A stretch of 64,000 bases of DNA, from positions 62,001-126,000 of the forward strand of contig NZ_VLLN01000007.1 in the NCBI RefSeq assembly GCF_007830735.1, given 5' to 3'. The translations under genes and the position numbers were made by a program. The notes below the pieces were generated by a model. That model made no database searches. It worked only from the letters and a program-made list of their open reading frames with translations, and was not told where the DNA came from. Origin of the DNA: Geobacter argillaceus. Its GTDB lineage: Bacteria > Desulfobacterota > Desulfuromonadia > Geobacterales > DSM-12255. Shown in pieces: positions 1 through 9,484 of the stretch (the first letter of the stretch is position 1; the number at the start of each line of letters is the position of its first letter).

Positions 1-684
1 GTCACTCATGATCGACTCCTTGAACTCCTGAACAGTGTTTTTGACGCCGTTCCCAGCGGCGGCGGTACCGACAACGGCACGCCTCCACCTTACGAGAAGC
101 GGCTGGAGCGTGTGCAGCGTGACCTGGAGCAGGTCCTGATCTGCCTCGGGACGAAAGCGCTGCCCCAAAACCATCCCAAGCGTTTCGAGGCGCTTATCCT
201 CAACACGATCCTGGGCGGCAGCATGAGTTCCCGACTCTTCCAGGAGGTCCGGGAAAAAGAGGGGCTGGCCTACTCCATCTACTCCTACCTCGCCTCCCAT
301 TCCGACGCCGGGACCCTGGTGGTCTCGTCCGGCACCTCGAAAGACAAGGTTTCCCAGGTGCTGGACATTCTGTTGCGCGAGATGCGCCGGATCAAGAACG
401 AGCCGGTAGGTGCGGACGAACTGGATGCTGCCCGGGCACTGCTCAAGGGGAATATTCTCCTCTCCCTGGAAAGCAACGACAACGTGATGTCCAAGTTGGC
501 CAAAAACGAGATTTATTTCGGCGCCTACCAACCGCTGGAGAATATCATCAAGGGGCTCCAGCAGGTGACGGTTCAGAGCCTGCTGGAACTCTGTCAGGAG
601 ATCCTGGACGACCGCTACCTGACGCTCCAACTGATGGGCGATCTGGAAGGTATTCCAACCGATCCCGCTGAGTTGACGCTCTAA
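1..684 (+). CDS. M16-family zinc peptidase, C-terminal part (5' end outside window)
   Basis: The frame is open from base 1 to the TAA at 682-684, so only the C-terminal half of the gene is visible. The protein resembles the second domain of pitrilysin/processing-peptidase proteins: the stretch with [20 protein letters not shown] (about 77-96 from the window edge) is the conserved M16 C-terminal signature carrying the R and Y that bind substrate. The HxxEH zinc site would lie in the missing N-terminal half. The family degrades or processes peptides in cytoplasm or periplasm. It ends 4 nt before dut, so the two are probably cotranscribed. The exact substrate cannot be told. Confidence 0.9.
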   Translation, partial: VTHDRLLELLNSVFDAVPSGGGTDNGTPPPYEKRLERVQRDLEQVLICLGTKALPQNHPKRFEALILNTILGGSMSSRLFQEVREKEGLAYSIYSYLASHSDAGTLVVSSGTSKDKVSQVLDILLREMRRIKNEPVGADELDAARALLKGNILLSLESNDNVMSKLAKNEIYFGAYQPLENIIKGLQQVTVQSLLELCQEILDDRYLTLQLMGDLEGIPTDPAELTL

Positions 685-688
685 CCCT

Positions 689-1138
689 ATGCAGCACATT
701 CCCGTTCGCATAAAGCGCCTGCGTCCGTCCGGCGCGCACCCCTTACCCCGCTACATGACCGACTCGGCGGCCGGTATGGATCTCTGTGCCGACCTGACGG
801 ACGAGATCCGCCTGGAGCCGGGGATGCGGATACTGGTCCCAACCGGCATCGCCATTGCCGTTCCCGAAGGATACGAGGCCCAGATCCGGCCCCGGAGCGG
901 TCTGGCCATCAAGCATGGTGTCACGCTGGTGAACGCGCCCGGCACCATTGACGCCGACTACCGGGGCGAGATCGGCGTGATCGTGATCAATCACGGCAGC
1001 GAGCCGTTCGTGATCAGGAATGGCGAGCGGATTGCCCAGATGATCGTGGCGCCCGTGGTGCGGGCAGTGCTGGTGGAGGTCGACGAACTGGACGATACCG
1101 TCCGTGGGACTGGCGGGTTCGGTCATACGGGACGGTAG
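689..1138 (+). CDS. dut: dUTP diphosphatase
   Basis: Trimeric dUTPase, 149 aa, the usual family length. It hydrolyses dUTP to dUMP and pyrophosphate, keeping uracil out of DNA and feeding thymidylate synthesis. All five motifs are visible in order: AAGMDL (27-32), PRSGLA (68-73), [11 protein letters not shown] (85-95, with the conserved Asp residues), GERIAQM (112-118) and the glycine-rich C-terminal arm [10 protein letters not shown] (139-148). The ATG lies 4 nt after the upstream peptidase stop, which points to one operon. Nothing is missing or odd. Confidence 0.97.
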   Translation: MQHIPVRIKRLRPSGAHPLPRYMTDSAAGMDLCADLTDEIRLEPGMRILVPTGIAIAVPEGYEAQIRPRSGLAIKHGVTLVNAPGTIDADYRGEIGVIVINHGSEPFVIRNGERIAQMIVAPVVRAVLVEVDELDDTVRGTGGFGHTGR

Positions 1139-1142
1139 AAAC

Positions 1143-1241
1143 CGGTGACTGGTTACTCGTGACTCGTGACTGGTAAAGGCGGGAGCGGGATCAGGGCCGG
1201 TTTGGGGTAACGATTCACGGGTAACCAGTAACGAGTCACGG
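1143..1241. repeat. Intergenic inverted array of GTGACTSGT/GTTACTSGT units
   Basis: Between dut and the aminopeptidase lies a cluster of near-identical 9-10 bp units (GTGACTGGT, TACTCGTGACT, CGTGACTGGT) at 1143-1173. The same words in reverse complement (GGGTAACCAGTAACGAGTCA) lie at about 1220-1239. Together they form a large imperfect inverted repeat around a GC-rich centre. This has the look of a dispersed REP/MITE-like intergenic repeat. Its function is unknown; a folded transcript could separate dut from the next gene. Confidence 0.6.
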
Positions 1242-1249
1242 GGGTAAGC

Positions 1250-2359
1250 GTGAAGGATCCGAGAATCAGACAGTGGGCGGAGGTGCTGGTCAACTACTCG
1301 ACCCGGGTGAAAAAGGGGGATGTGGTACTCATCAGCGCCTCGGGAGCGGAGGCCCTTCCGCTTGTGAAGGAGCTCTATATCCTCTGCCTCGAAAAAGGGG
1401 CCCGCTATGTCGAGTACGAATTCAGCTTTCCCGAGCTTTCCCGGCACTTCTTCAACAGCGCCAGGAAGGAGCAGCTCAACTACTTTCCCGAGCACAAATT
1501 GGATTTCATGAAGAAGGTGGATGTCTTCATTGCCATCTCGGCGGCTGACAACACCATGACCCTTGCCCAGGCCGATCAGGCTGCCATGATCACCTACGCC
1601 AGGGTTACCCGTCCGATCAGTGACTGGCGCGTCAAGAACACGCGCTGGGTCATTACCCGTTATCCGACCTTTGGCGCGGCCCAGGATGCCAAGATGAGCC
1701 TGGAGGAGTACGAGGACTATGTCTTTGCCGCCTGCTGCATCGACTGGCAGACCGAATCGAAGAAGCAGGAAAAGCTGAAGCGCTATATGGACCGGGCCGA
1801 CCGGGTCCGGATCAGGGCGACGGACACCGATCTATCCTTCAGCATCAAGGGGTTGCCGGGCATCAAGTGCGACGGCCGCTTCAATATCCCCGACGGCGAA
1901 GTCTTCACGGCGCCGGTGCGGGAATCGGCGGAGGGGTACATCACCTACAACTGTCCGACCCTCTACCAGGGGAAGGAGTTCAATAATATCCGCCTGGAGT
2001 TCAGCAAGGGGAGGATCGTCAAGGCCACGGCCCAGGGGATGGACGAGGCGCTGAACAAGATCCTCGACACCGATGCTGGGGCCCGTTATGTCGGCGAGTT
2101 CGCCATTGGCGTCAACCCCGGGATCCGCAGCCCCATGCGTAACATCCTCTTTGACGAGAAGATCTTCGGCTCGATCCACTTCACCCCGGGGCAGTGCTAC
2201 GACGAGTGCAACAACGGCAACAAGTCGGCGGTCCACTGGGATATGGTGAAGCTCCTGGAAGGTGACGGCGAGATCTGGTTCGACGACGTGCTGATCCAGA
2301 AGGACGGACGCTTTGTCCCCAAGGACCTGCAACCGCTCAACCCGGTTGACGCGCCATGA
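1250..2359 (+). CDS. Aminopeptidase, peptidase family M29
   Basis: Thermophilic-aminopeptidase-like (AmpS/PepS/aminopeptidase T) metallopeptidase, 369 aa, about the family length. It removes N-terminal residues from peptides in the cytoplasm using two metal ions. Metal and catalytic signatures are visible in the C-terminal half: NIPDGEVFTAP, YVGEFAIGVNPGI, GSIHFTPGQCY and KSAVHWDMV, giving the conserved Glu, Glu, His and His residues. The start is GTG at 1250 behind a G-rich stretch (GGGGGTAAG). It overlaps the next gene by 4 nt (ATGA), indicating translational coupling with the YciO-like protein. Confidence 0.93.
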   Translation: MKDPRIRQWAEVLVNYSTRVKKGDVVLISASGAEALPLVKELYILCLEKGARYVEYEFSFPELSRHFFNSARKEQLNYFPEHKLDFMKKVDVFIAISAADNTMTLAQADQAAMITYARVTRPISDWRVKNTRWVITRYPTFGAAQDAKMSLEEYEDYVFAACCIDWQTESKKQEKLKRYMDRADRVRIRATDTDLSFSIKGLPGIKCDGRFNIPDGEVFTAPVRESAEGYITYNCPTLYQGKEFNNIRLEFSKGRIVKATAQGMDEALNKILDTDAGARYVGEFAIGVNPGIRSPMRNILFDEKIFGSIHFTPGQCYDECNNGNKSAVHWDMVKLLEGDGEIWFDDVLIQKDGRFVPKDLQPLNPVDAP

Positions 2360-2967
2360 TGATCAGCATCCACCCCGAAGATCCCCAGCCACGCCTTATC
2401 TCCCAAGTGGTTGATATCCTTATGGGTGACGGAGTGATCGCCTATCCGACCGATACCACCTACGGCATCGGCTGCAGTATCTTCAGTAAAAAGGGGATCG
2501 AGAAGATCTATACGATCAAGCAGCGGGAGAAGAAAAAACCGTTTTCCTTCATCTGCGCTGATCTTTCCGAGGTAACCCGCTACGCCAAGGTGAGTAACTT
2601 TGCCTTCCGGATCATGAAGCGGTTGTTGCCCGGTCCTTACACCTTCGTGCTGGACGCCACGAGTATTGTCCCCAATCTGCTGGTAACCAAGCAGAAGACC
2701 GTTGGTATCCGGATCCCGGACAACCCGGTCTGTCTTGCCCTGGTGAAGGCGCTGGGGAACCCCATTGTCACCACGAGCGCCAACCGTTCGGGCGAAGAGC
2801 CGATCGGCGATCCCTATATCGTCGAAAGCGAGATGGGAAAGCAGCTCGACTGCATCCTCGACGGCGGCCTGTTGCCGCCCGACGTCAGCTCCGTGGTCAG
2901 CCTGATCGGTGATTACCCGGAGGTGCTGCGCCAGGGGATCGGTGACGTGAGCTGGGTGGAGGGGTAG
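2356..2967 (+). CDS. YciO/YrdC-family (Sua5-like) protein
   Basis: 203-aa protein of the Sua5/YciO/YrdC fold, the family that includes threonylcarbamoyl-AMP synthase, which makes the precursor of t6A37 in tRNA from threonine, bicarbonate and ATP. The KxR element (KQR, in the stretch KQREKKKPF) and the TTSANRSG motif that line the active site are present. The length and opening (IHPEDPQPRLI) resemble the YciO branch more than TsaC, so the exact role is less certain; YciO proteins may act more weakly or elsewhere. The start ATG overlaps the aminopeptidase stop. Confidence 0.9.
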   Translation: MMISIHPEDPQPRLISQVVDILMGDGVIAYPTDTTYGIGCSIFSKKGIEKIYTIKQREKKKPFSFICADLSEVTRYAKVSNFAFRIMKRLLPGPYTFVLDATSIVPNLLVTKQKTVGIRIPDNPVCLALVKALGNPIVTTSANRSGEEPIGDPYIVESEMGKQLDCILDGGLLPPDVSSVVSLIGDYPEVLRQGIGDVSWVEG

Positions 2968-2974
2968 GGGGGGA

Positions 2975-3328
2975 ATGCGCCGGTCAACGGTAAAACGCGG
3001 GCTCAACTTCCTGATTGCCGCCGTGGCGCTGATCACGGTCGGATCGTATTATCACACTTGGGTTGCCCGACTGTTGTTCCTGTCGCCCCGGGCTTCGGCC
3101 CAATTCGTCTCGCTGGCCTTTTTCTGGGGCGGAATGTTCGGTGCGATCGGTATCCTGATCACGATCTTCGGCTTCCTTCGCCCGGCTGGCAGAGAGCCGC
3201 GCAGCAGCCTGTTGCGGCCCCTGCTGCTGTTTCTCGGCATGGTTGTTCTGTTCTTTTACCTGTTTTACTCAACCCTCAGTTCCGACGAGCCGCCCCCCCT
3301 CAGGCCCGGGGAAACGTTGCTGATCTGA
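2975..3328 (+). CDS. Small inner-membrane protein
   Basis: 117 aa with three hydrophobic stretches at about residues 8-25, 45-66 and 80-100, and a charged link between the second and third (RPAGREPRSSLLRP). No enzymatic motif is visible. It starts 7 nt after the YciO-like stop behind a G-rich stretch, so it is probably the last cotranscribed member before the NERD-domain protein. I do not recognise a family. Confidence 0.7.
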   Translation: MRRSTVKRGLNFLIAAVALITVGSYYHTWVARLLFLSPRASAQFVSLAFFWGGMFGAIGILITIFGFLRPAGREPRSSLLRPLLLFLGMVVLFFYLFYSTLSSDEPPPLRPGETLLI

Positions 3329-3345
3329 GGCACGATGCGACGCCT

Positions 3346-4902
3346 ATGAAAGAAATAAACCGTATCCGCATACTGTCCGCTTTCCGCCTGTTGCTGGTCA
3401 TAGGGATGGCTGCCGTCATCGCCACCCTTATCAATGCGGACATCTTCGCTGATTTCAAGCAACAGCGTCTGCTCCGCATTCACACTGCCGACCTGAAAAC
3501 CCTTGCCGAGCAGATGACCATTAAGCTTTCCTACTTCATGGAGCGGGGTGACCAGCTCCTGGTCCAGCAGATCATCGATGCCGACTTTGGACTATTCGGC
3601 TATGTGGTAACCGACTGCAAGGCTACGTCCATGGCCTGTCCGGAGCAACAGATACTGTTCGTTTCCGGGCCGCGTTCCGGCTGGTACCGACAACCAACGA
3701 AGAGCGACCTTGCCCGTGAATCGTTTACGGTGTTGCGTCACCTTCCCGATCCAGGGACGGGCGGGGGGGGAGAAATCATCGGTCGCCTCTACGTCCTGAA
3801 AAACATTCCGCTCAGCTTTGCAGAAGATTACCGGCTTTGGCTGTCGGCCCCGTCGCGCAAGGTAGGAGTGCACTCCTACTATCTGCGGACAATGGGAGCC
3901 TTTTTGTCCGGAGGGACACTTGTCTGGTTGCTAGTCGAATTGCTCTTCAGGAACATCCGCCAGCGAAGGATCGCCCTGCGCCAGCGTGAGGCGGAGATCA
4001 TCTCCCGGGCAGATGGCTACCTGCGCCAGCTCAAGGAGCGAAACCAGCAATTGGAAGATACTGAACGGCAGATGCGCGAGCAGTCCGAGCTCTCGGTACG
4101 CCGGATCAGGGTGCTGGAGCAGCGGGTTCGGGACGACGAGGAGTATTCCCGGCTGGCTGAGGAGATCATTGCCGAACTGGAGGACAAGGCGGCCCGGCAG
4201 TCGCTCAAGTACACCGATGAGCTGGAGCGGACCCGTCAGGAGATCGAGCAGTTGGAGCAACGGGTTGTCCGGTTCGAAGCAGCCCCCAAGCAGGCGAAGG
4301 AGGAGTCCTACAAGGCGCTCGTTGACGTGGTGTCGCCCCAGTTCTCCAACAGCTTTGAACAGCTGATCCATGAGGCCATCAGCGCCAGTTCCCACTTTGC
4401 CCGGGACGAATGGCGGCTGTTGCGCAACTTCGACGTGGCTGTGGGGCGCAATTTCCGCCAGTTCACCGATTTCATCCTGGTGAGCCGCAACTGTGTCGTG
4501 ATCCTGGAGGCGAAATACTATCTGGGCAGGATCGTTTCGGATGGGGACATCCTGAACGATGTCTGGTACAGCCGCTCCGGGAGCGACCGGAAGAAGATCG
4601 ACTGCCTCTGGGGCGAGAACCCGTATCACCAGCTCAACGAATACTGCATGAGCCTGATGAAACTCATCAAACAGCGCAGCCCTTGGGAGCTCCCGGTCTA
4701 CGGGGTGATCGTCTTCCCCGACGAGGCGGACACGACCGGGCTGGGCGAGCATCTGGGCAGGTTTTACCGCATAGCCCGCCTCTTGCAGATGGTGCCGCTT
4801 CTGGAAAGGCTCCAGGCCGAGGCCAGGCGCCACCAGGGCGGAACGAAACGGCCGTCAACCCTGCAGGTCGAGCATATGCTGAAGGGGCGAAAGGTCCCCT
4901 GA
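3346..4902 (+). CDS. Membrane-anchored coiled-coil protein with NERD nuclease-like domain
   Basis: I start this at ATG 3346 (MKEINRIRILSAFRLL), giving 518 aa; the frame is open further upstream but overlaps the preceding gene. Order: TM helix at about 8-27, a periplasmic region with two Cys (about 70-180), a second TM at about 185-205, a long charged coiled coil (about 205-325), then a NERD domain at about 350-480. The NERD part shows DFILVSRNCVVILEAKYYLG, with the D...ExK pattern of restriction-like nuclease folds. NERD proteins are thought to act on nucleic acid, but the role here is unknown. The topology would put the nuclease-like domain in the cytoplasm. Confidence 0.75.
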   Translation: MKEINRIRILSAFRLLLVIGMAAVIATLINADIFADFKQQRLLRIHTADLKTLAEQMTIKLSYFMERGDQLLVQQIIDADFGLFGYVVTDCKATSMACPEQQILFVSGPRSGWYRQPTKSDLARESFTVLRHLPDPGTGGGGEIIGRLYVLKNIPLSFAEDYRLWLSAPSRKVGVHSYYLRTMGAFLSGGTLVWLLVELLFRNIRQRRIALRQREAEIISRADGYLRQLKERNQQLEDTERQMREQSELSVRRIRVLEQRVRDDEEYSRLAEEIIAELEDKAARQSLKYTDELERTRQEIEQLEQRVVRFEAAPKQAKEESYKALVDVVSPQFSNSFEQLIHEAISASSHFARDEWRLLRNFDVAVGRNFRQFTDFILVSRNCVVILEAKYYLGRIVSDGDILNDVWYSRSGSDRKKIDCLWGENPYHQLNEYCMSLMKLIKQRSPWELPVYGVIVFPDEADTTGLGEHLGRFYRIARLLQMVPLLERLQAEARRHQGGTKRPSTLQVEHMLKGRKVP

Positions 4903-4961
4903 AAGGCTCACGGGGATTGACTTTCCTGTCCTCATGGCGTTAATATTCACACCGTTCTGGC

Positions 4962-4991
4962 TCCCCGGACATTATGACTGGGGATTTTTTC
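4962..4991 (+). terminator. Short intrinsic terminator after the NERD gene
   Basis: A five-pair stem TCCCC/GGGGA with a 13-nt loop is followed directly by TTTTTT (4985-4990). It is weak but well placed, 60 nt after the stop at 4902 and just before the yacG ribosome binding site. Confidence 0.5.
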
Positions 4992-5008
4992 TTTCAAAAA
5001 AGGTGATT

Positions 5009-5179
5009 ATGCTCCGCTGTCCCACGTGCCGCAACGAGACGACCTGGCAGGATAACCCGTTTCGCCCCTTCTGTTCGGAGCGGTGCAAAATGGTCGATCT
5101 GGGGCGCTGGGCCAAGGAGGAGTACCGCATCCCGGACAGACCGGCCCCGGAAGCGGATGATCCCGAAGAAGGTCCATAG
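5009..5179 (+). CDS. yacG: DNA gyrase inhibitor/zinc-binding protein YacG
   Basis: 56-aa zinc protein. The four metal ligands are CPTC (residues 4-7) and CSERC (about 23-27), with the YacG signature [19 protein letters not shown]. Family knowledge: E. coli YacG binds GyrB and lowers DNA binding by gyrase. I choose ATG 5009, preceded by AAAAGGTGAT, rather than the ATG at 4934, because the longer form adds 25 residues with no family similarity and would run through the terminator stem. Confidence 0.88.
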   Translation: MLRCPTCRNETTWQDNPFRPFCSERCKMVDLGRWAKEEYRIPDRPAPEADDPEEGP

Positions 5180-5295
5180 ACCTGTCATCCGGATGGAAAC
5201 GCAAAGCCGTAGAGACACTGAGATGGTCAGGTATTGTGACTTGGCGTCGTTTTTGTCTTTGCAATAACAGTTACTTTTTGTCACAAGGAGTTCCG

Positions 5296-6699
5296 ATGTC
5301 TGATGTCCGTCTCCGTTTCGCCCCGAGCCCTACCGGCTACCTTCATGTAGGAGGTGCCCGTACCGCCCTGTTCAACTGGCTTCTCGCCCGCAAGATCAAA
5401 GGAACCTTCATCCTGCGGATCGAAGACACCGATGTGGCCCGTTCCACCCAGGAGTCGGTGGACGCCATTCTGGACGCGATGAAATGGCTCGGCCTGGACT
5501 GGGACGAGGGACCCTTCTACCAGTCGGAACGGTTCCCGCTCTACAAGGAGCATGTGGACAGGCTCCTGGCCGAGGGGAAGGCATACCGCTGCTACTGCAC
5601 CACCGAGGATCTGGAGGCAAGGCGGGAGAAGGCGCTGGCCGAAGGGCGAAAGCCCAAGTACGACGGCACCTGCCGGGAGCTTGGTCACGAAATTACCGGT
5701 AAACCGTATGTGGTGCGCTACCGGGCGCCCCAGGACGGCGTCACGGCGTTCAATGACCTGATCAAGGGCCAGATCTCTTTCAATAACGACGAACTGGACG
5801 ATCTGATCATCCAGCGAACCGATGGTACGCCCACCTACAATTTCGTCGTGGTCATCGATGACGCCACCATGGGGGTTACCAAGGTGATCCGGGGAGACGA
5901 CCATGTCAACAACACCCCCCGCCAGATCCTGCTCTATCAGGCGCTCGGCTATCCGGTGCCGGAGTTTGCCCATGTGCCGATGATCCTCGGGGCCGACAAG
6001 ACCCGTCTCTCCAAGCGGCACGGCGCCACCAGCGTCATGGCCTACAAGGACATGGGCTTTCTCCCCGAGGCGCTGGTCAACTACCTGGTGCGGCTGGGGT
6101 GGAGCCACGGCGACCAGGAGATCTTCACCCGCGAGGAGCTGATCGAGAAGTTTGCCATTGAGCAGGTGGGGCGCTCCGCCGGGGTCTTCAACCCGGACAA
6201 GCTGCTCTGGCTCAATGCCCATTACATCAAGACCGGCGATCCGCAGCGGTTGGCCGACCTGTTGGTACCATTCCTGAAGGAGCGTGGCGTTGATCCGGAA
6301 GGGGGGCCGGCTCTGCCGGCAGTGGTGAAGACCTTGCAGGAGCGGGCCAAGACCATGCTGGAGATGGCCGACGGTGCCATCTTCTATTATTGCGATGATT
6401 TTGCCTACGATGCGTCGGCTGTGGAGAAACACGCGACCCCGGCGGCTCTGGTGCTACTCTCGTCCTTGGTCGAGCGACTGGAGAAGCTGCCCGAGTACGG
6501 GCACGCAGCGTTGGAGGCCCTGTTCAAGGGATTCTGCGATGAGCAGGGGGTAAAGTTCGGCCAGATCGGCCCAGTGGTGCGGATCGCCCTGAGTGGCGGC
6601 ACGGTCTCGCCGGGAATTTACGAAGTCATCGAGGTGCTGGGTCGTGATCGGGCACTTGCTCGTTTCCGCCGGGCCATTGCCGAGCTGGGACCGCAGTAA
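5296..6699 (+). CDS. gltX: Glutamyl-tRNA synthetase
   Basis: Class I aminoacyl-tRNA synthetase, 467 aa, a normal bacterial length. It charges tRNA-Glu with glutamate in the cytoplasm. The HIGH-type motif is [11 protein letters not shown] at residues 10-20 and the KMSKS-type loop is KTRLSKRHG near residue 235. The C-terminal anticodon-binding domain is complete. The start is ATG 5296 behind AAGGAG at 5285-5290; the frame is open upstream to 5236 without any family similarity. It lies upstream of tRNA-Gly. Confidence 0.97.
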   Translation: MSDVRLRFAPSPTGYLHVGGARTALFNWLLARKIKGTFILRIEDTDVARSTQESVDAILDAMKWLGLDWDEGPFYQSERFPLYKEHVDRLLAEGKAYRCYCTTEDLEARREKALAEGRKPKYDGTCRELGHEITGKPYVVRYRAPQDGVTAFNDLIKGQISFNNDELDDLIIQRTDGTPTYNFVVVIDDATMGVTKVIRGDDHVNNTPRQILLYQALGYPVPEFAHVPMILGADKTRLSKRHGATSVMAYKDMGFLPEALVNYLVRLGWSHGDQEIFTREELIEKFAIEQVGRSAGVFNPDKLLWLNAHYIKTGDPQRLADLLVPFLKERGVDPEGGPALPAVVKTLQERAKTMLEMADGAIFYYCDDFAYDASAVEKHATPAALVLLSSLVERLEKLPEYGHAALEALFKGFCDEQGVKFGQIGPVVRIALSGGTVSPGIYEVIEVLGRDRALARFRRAIAELGPQ

Positions 6700-6765
6700 T
6701 GGTCCTTCCGGAAGCAAAAAAAAGTTGACAAAAGCGTGGTCGGTAGGCTACAAAACCAAATGCAT

Positions 6766-6840
<75 letters not shown>

Positions 6841-6848
6841 ATAAAAAC

Positions 6849-6882
6849 AAGGACTTAGCCGACATGGTTAAGTCCTTTTTTC
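6849..6882 (+). terminator. Intrinsic terminator of tRNA-Gly
   Basis: A perfect nine-pair stem AAGGACTTA/TAAGTCCTT with an 11-nt loop runs into a T tract ending at 6881. It starts 8 nt after the encoded CCA, so it should end the tRNA transcript. Confidence 0.88.
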
Positions 6883-7262
6883 TTGCTTTGGTGGCTTTTG
6901 TTTCCGTTTTTGTTTCCGTTTGGCAGAAAAAACACCTAGAAAAAATGTGCGTCAACCTGAATATTTTTGAAACCCGAATCCCACAGAAAGTCTGTCCCAT
7001 GCGGATTGCTCCGGTAGGAATCTATTTCCCCTGACCGGAAGAAATCCTGAAGTCCGGACTCGAAATATTACGCGATGGACCTCGCAATTCAGCTGCTTGT
7101 CACCGTTGTATCCGTTTTTGTATCCGTTTTACTGAAAAGATGATAAAAAACAGGCTGATAGCGTGGATGTTTTGTGGTCGGAAACGATATGGAATGAATA
7201 GAAGGCAAACAATCCAGCTAAACTGCCCGAAAATCGGGTCAGAATTTTCCAGGAGGTAAGAA
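6883..7262. repeat. Gene-free stretch with two copies of a doubled TGTWTCCGTTT repeat
   Basis: No convincing gene lies here. At 6899-6921 the 11-mer TGTTTCCGTTT occurs twice, 2 nt apart. At 7107-7129 the same arrangement recurs as TGTATCCGTTT twice. The two 23-bp blocks match at 21 positions and sit about 208 bp apart, just downstream of the tRNA. This could be integrase arm sites or a scar of past integration; the sequence alone does not decide. AAGGAGGTAAG-like Shine-Dalgarno sequence for the next gene ends the stretch. Confidence 0.55.
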
Positions 7263-7928
7263 ATGAGCATCCCAGCACATTCACGGTCTTATGAAATGGC
7301 AAGGGACAATACAATTGGCGCAGTTTACGGGTGGATGGCTGCCGGTCTCTGTTTGACAGCGCTCGTTTCGGTGGCAGTCGTCAGTTCACCGGCGCTTTTC
7401 ACCATGCTCTTCAGCAACAGGGCGGTGTTCTTTGGACTCTTCATTGTTGAACTGGGGTTGGTCTTTGCGATCAGCGGATTCGCGCTCCGCATGGGAGCGA
7501 CCATCGCCGCTCCCCTCTTTCTGCTCTATTCGGCACTCAACGGCGTGACGCTCTCAGGGATATTCCTCATTTATACCGGTCAGTCCATATCCTCCGCGTT
7601 CTTCACCACGGCCGGGACCTTCGCCGTGATGAGCGTCTACGGCCTTACCACCAGGCGCGACCTGACTTCTCTCGGCTCGTTCTGCTTCATGGGGCTGGTG
7701 GGAATCGTCATCGCCTCGATCGTCAACATCTTCCTGCACTCCAACATGCTCCAGTTCGTCGTCAGCGGCATTGGCCTGATCGTCTTCATTGGCCTCACTG
7801 CCTACGACACCCAAAAGCTTAAGGGGGCCAGAGGCGGGGCAGCGGTTGCCGGCGCCCTGGCGCTTTACCTCGATTTCGTCAACATGTTCCTTTTTATCCT
7901 GCAACTGTTCGGGAGCAGAAGGGACTGA
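7263..7928 (+). CDS. Bax inhibitor-1/YccA (YbhL-like) family membrane protein
   Basis: 221 aa with seven predicted membrane helices and short loops. Family features are the Arg/Asp-containing N-terminus (MARDNTIGAVYGWMAAGL) and the C-terminal segment GLTAYDTQKLKG followed by a last helix, typical of BI-1/YccA proteins. Family members are inner-membrane proteins linked to proton/calcium leak or to FtsH regulation; the role here is not known. A strong AGGAGGTAAGAA precedes ATG 7263, and a terminator follows. Confidence 0.92.
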   Translation: MSIPAHSRSYEMARDNTIGAVYGWMAAGLCLTALVSVAVVSSPALFTMLFSNRAVFFGLFIVELGLVFAISGFALRMGATIAAPLFLLYSALNGVTLSGIFLIYTGQSISSAFFTTAGTFAVMSVYGLTTRRDLTSLGSFCFMGLVGIVIASIVNIFLHSNMLQFVVSGIGLIVFIGLTAYDTQKLKGARGGAAVAGALALYLDFVNMFLFILQLFGSRRD

Positions 7929-7962
7929 CTATCGGCGTATGTCCAACGAGGAATCTGTAAGA

Positions 7963-7992
7963 AGGGGGAGCCTTTTGGCTTCCCCTTTTTTG
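7963..7992 (+). terminator. Intrinsic terminator after the BI-1 gene
   Basis: A GGGGGAGCC stem pairs with GGCTTCCCC across a short TTTT loop and is followed by a run of T (7985-7991). It lies 35 nt after the stop at 7928 and separates this gene from the convergent Fic gene. Confidence 0.88.
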
Positions 7993-8020
7993 AAGGCGAG
8001 ACCGTCCAATAAATTCCTTA

Positions 8021-9484
8021 CTAACTCGCCGCGGGCATCCGCAGTTTTACGGTATCCTCTGGTTTAGCAAAAGCGTTGCATGCCCTCACAACCTCGATAG
8101 CTCGGTCCAAGTCCGAGACATCAATCCTGTACAGAAACTCCTGCACGTATTCGAGCTGCTTGATGAACGGTATGGGATCCGCTTCGTTCGTCATGCGTTT
8201 CAACCCGGAAAGGTATTCGTTCCTGAATACTGATGGGATAATGATCCTTGTCTCTCCCTTGGCAATGAGCTCAGCGTTCATCATTGCCCGCGCAACACGT
8301 CCGTTGCCGTCATCAAAGGGATGAATGTCGGAGACGATGAACATGATCGCCAACGCCCGGGCAAACGGCTCACGAAGGCCGCGGTAGAACTCGAACCCCT
8401 GGCGGAGCGTACCGATGACGAGCTCTGGCTCCACGAACCGTGTCAGTCCAGCAATGTTTGGCTTCAGCTTGAACTGCCCGGGTCGTTTGTCCGGGCGGCC
8501 TTCCAGGATTATGGCGTGCCGTCGGGTCAGGATCTCCAGAAATTGATCGAAATCTCCAGGGATCGTCATCATCTCGTCGATACTCCCCACGATCCTGTAG
8601 GTGCCGAGGATGTCATGCCCATCCTCCGGTCGATCCACCGGTACGGTCCCTGACTCAACGATCTCCCGCGCCTCTTCGACCTCGAACTCTGTCCCCTCGA
8701 TGAAGTTTGAGAAGTATGCATCAAAGAAGCCGGCGTTGTAGAAGATCTGCCGGTCTCCGACCGGCATCGGCCGCTCCCGGAATACCTGATCCGCCAAAGC
8801 CGCCCGGAGTAGCGCGAAACGCTCTGCGGCTCGAGGATCGTACCCCTCTCCGACGCTGTGCGCCCTCGAAAGCGGTGAGACAAGGTGTGCCTCACGCGTC
8901 CCGAGGATGGCGCCGATCAACTCGTCAAGTTTCTTTGCCTCGGCCTCCATTCCGAGCGCCTTTGCGACTTCGCGGGCCTGGTCGCGAAGCCTGTTCAATG
9001 CCACCTCGCCACCGCTTTTCAGGATCCCGACAAGCCTTTCTTCCAGTTCTTTACGCGGCAGCACCTTTGATTCGCCACCTTTTTCTTTCGTTGGCGACAG
9101 GTTTTCCAGGTACGCTCTTTCCCGGCAAGCGGCAAAAAGGCCCAGCATAGGCGAGTCCCACTTTGACAGATGTCCAGGACCGGCGAGGACGACGATCTCG
9201 ACTCCGGGGAGCTTGATGATGCGCGGCTTCTCCCCGGTGACGTAGAGCCGCCCCCCAGGGGAGATCTTGTTTTCCAGGGCCGAGCGGTGGCTGACAACAG
9301 CTCCTGGGAGCAGAAGCGAAACGATTTGCCAGACGTTCTGTCGAACCAGGCGCTCCGGGTCGTCTTGCATGTTACTTGTGTACAGCCGCGGGCCGATTTT
9401 TCGGACCTTGCCGGCCTTTGCCGCCCTGGAGATCTCGGCACTATGTTGTGTGTCAGACAAGAACAGCAGGGGAAATTTTTTCAT
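8021..9484 (-). CDS. Fic-domain AMP-transferase fused to an AbiEi-like N-terminal domain
   Basis: 487 aa from ATG 9484 (Shine-Dalgarno GAGGGGTGG; a GTG at 9493 is possible but would overlap it). Residues about 1-110 resemble the winged-helix AbiEi antitoxin-like domain (KVRKIGPRLYTSN, VSHRSALENK). The Fic core carries HPFDDGNGR near residues 388-396, whose His is the catalytic base for AMP transfer. An inhibitory (S/T)xxxE(G/N) motif, SNFIEG, lies ahead of the core near residue 258, so activity is probably self-restrained. Family knowledge: Fic enzymes AMPylate proteins, and AbiEi domains regulate type IV toxin systems. The target is unknown. Confidence 0.88.
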   Translation of the reverse strand: MKKFPLLFLSDTQHSAEISRAAKAGKVRKIGPRLYTSNMQDDPERLVRQNVWQIVSLLLPGAVVSHRSALENKISPGGRLYVTGEKPRIIKLPGVEIVVLAGPGHLSKWDSPMLGLFAACRERAYLENLSPTKEKGGESKVLPRKELEERLVGILKSGGEVALNRLRDQAREVAKALGMEAEAKKLDELIGAILGTREAHLVSPLSRAHSVGEGYDPRAAERFALLRAALADQVFRERPMPVGDRQIFYNAGFFDAYFSNFIEGTEFEVEEAREIVESGTVPVDRPEDGHDILGTYRIVGSIDEMMTIPGDFDQFLEILTRRHAIILEGRPDKRPGQFKLKPNIAGLTRFVEPELVIGTLRQGFEFYRGLREPFARALAIMFIVSDIHPFDDGNGRVARAMMNAELIAKGETRIIIPSVFRNEYLSGLKRMTNEADPIPFIKQLEYVQEFLYRIDVSDLDRAIEVVRACNAFAKPEDTVKLRMPAAS

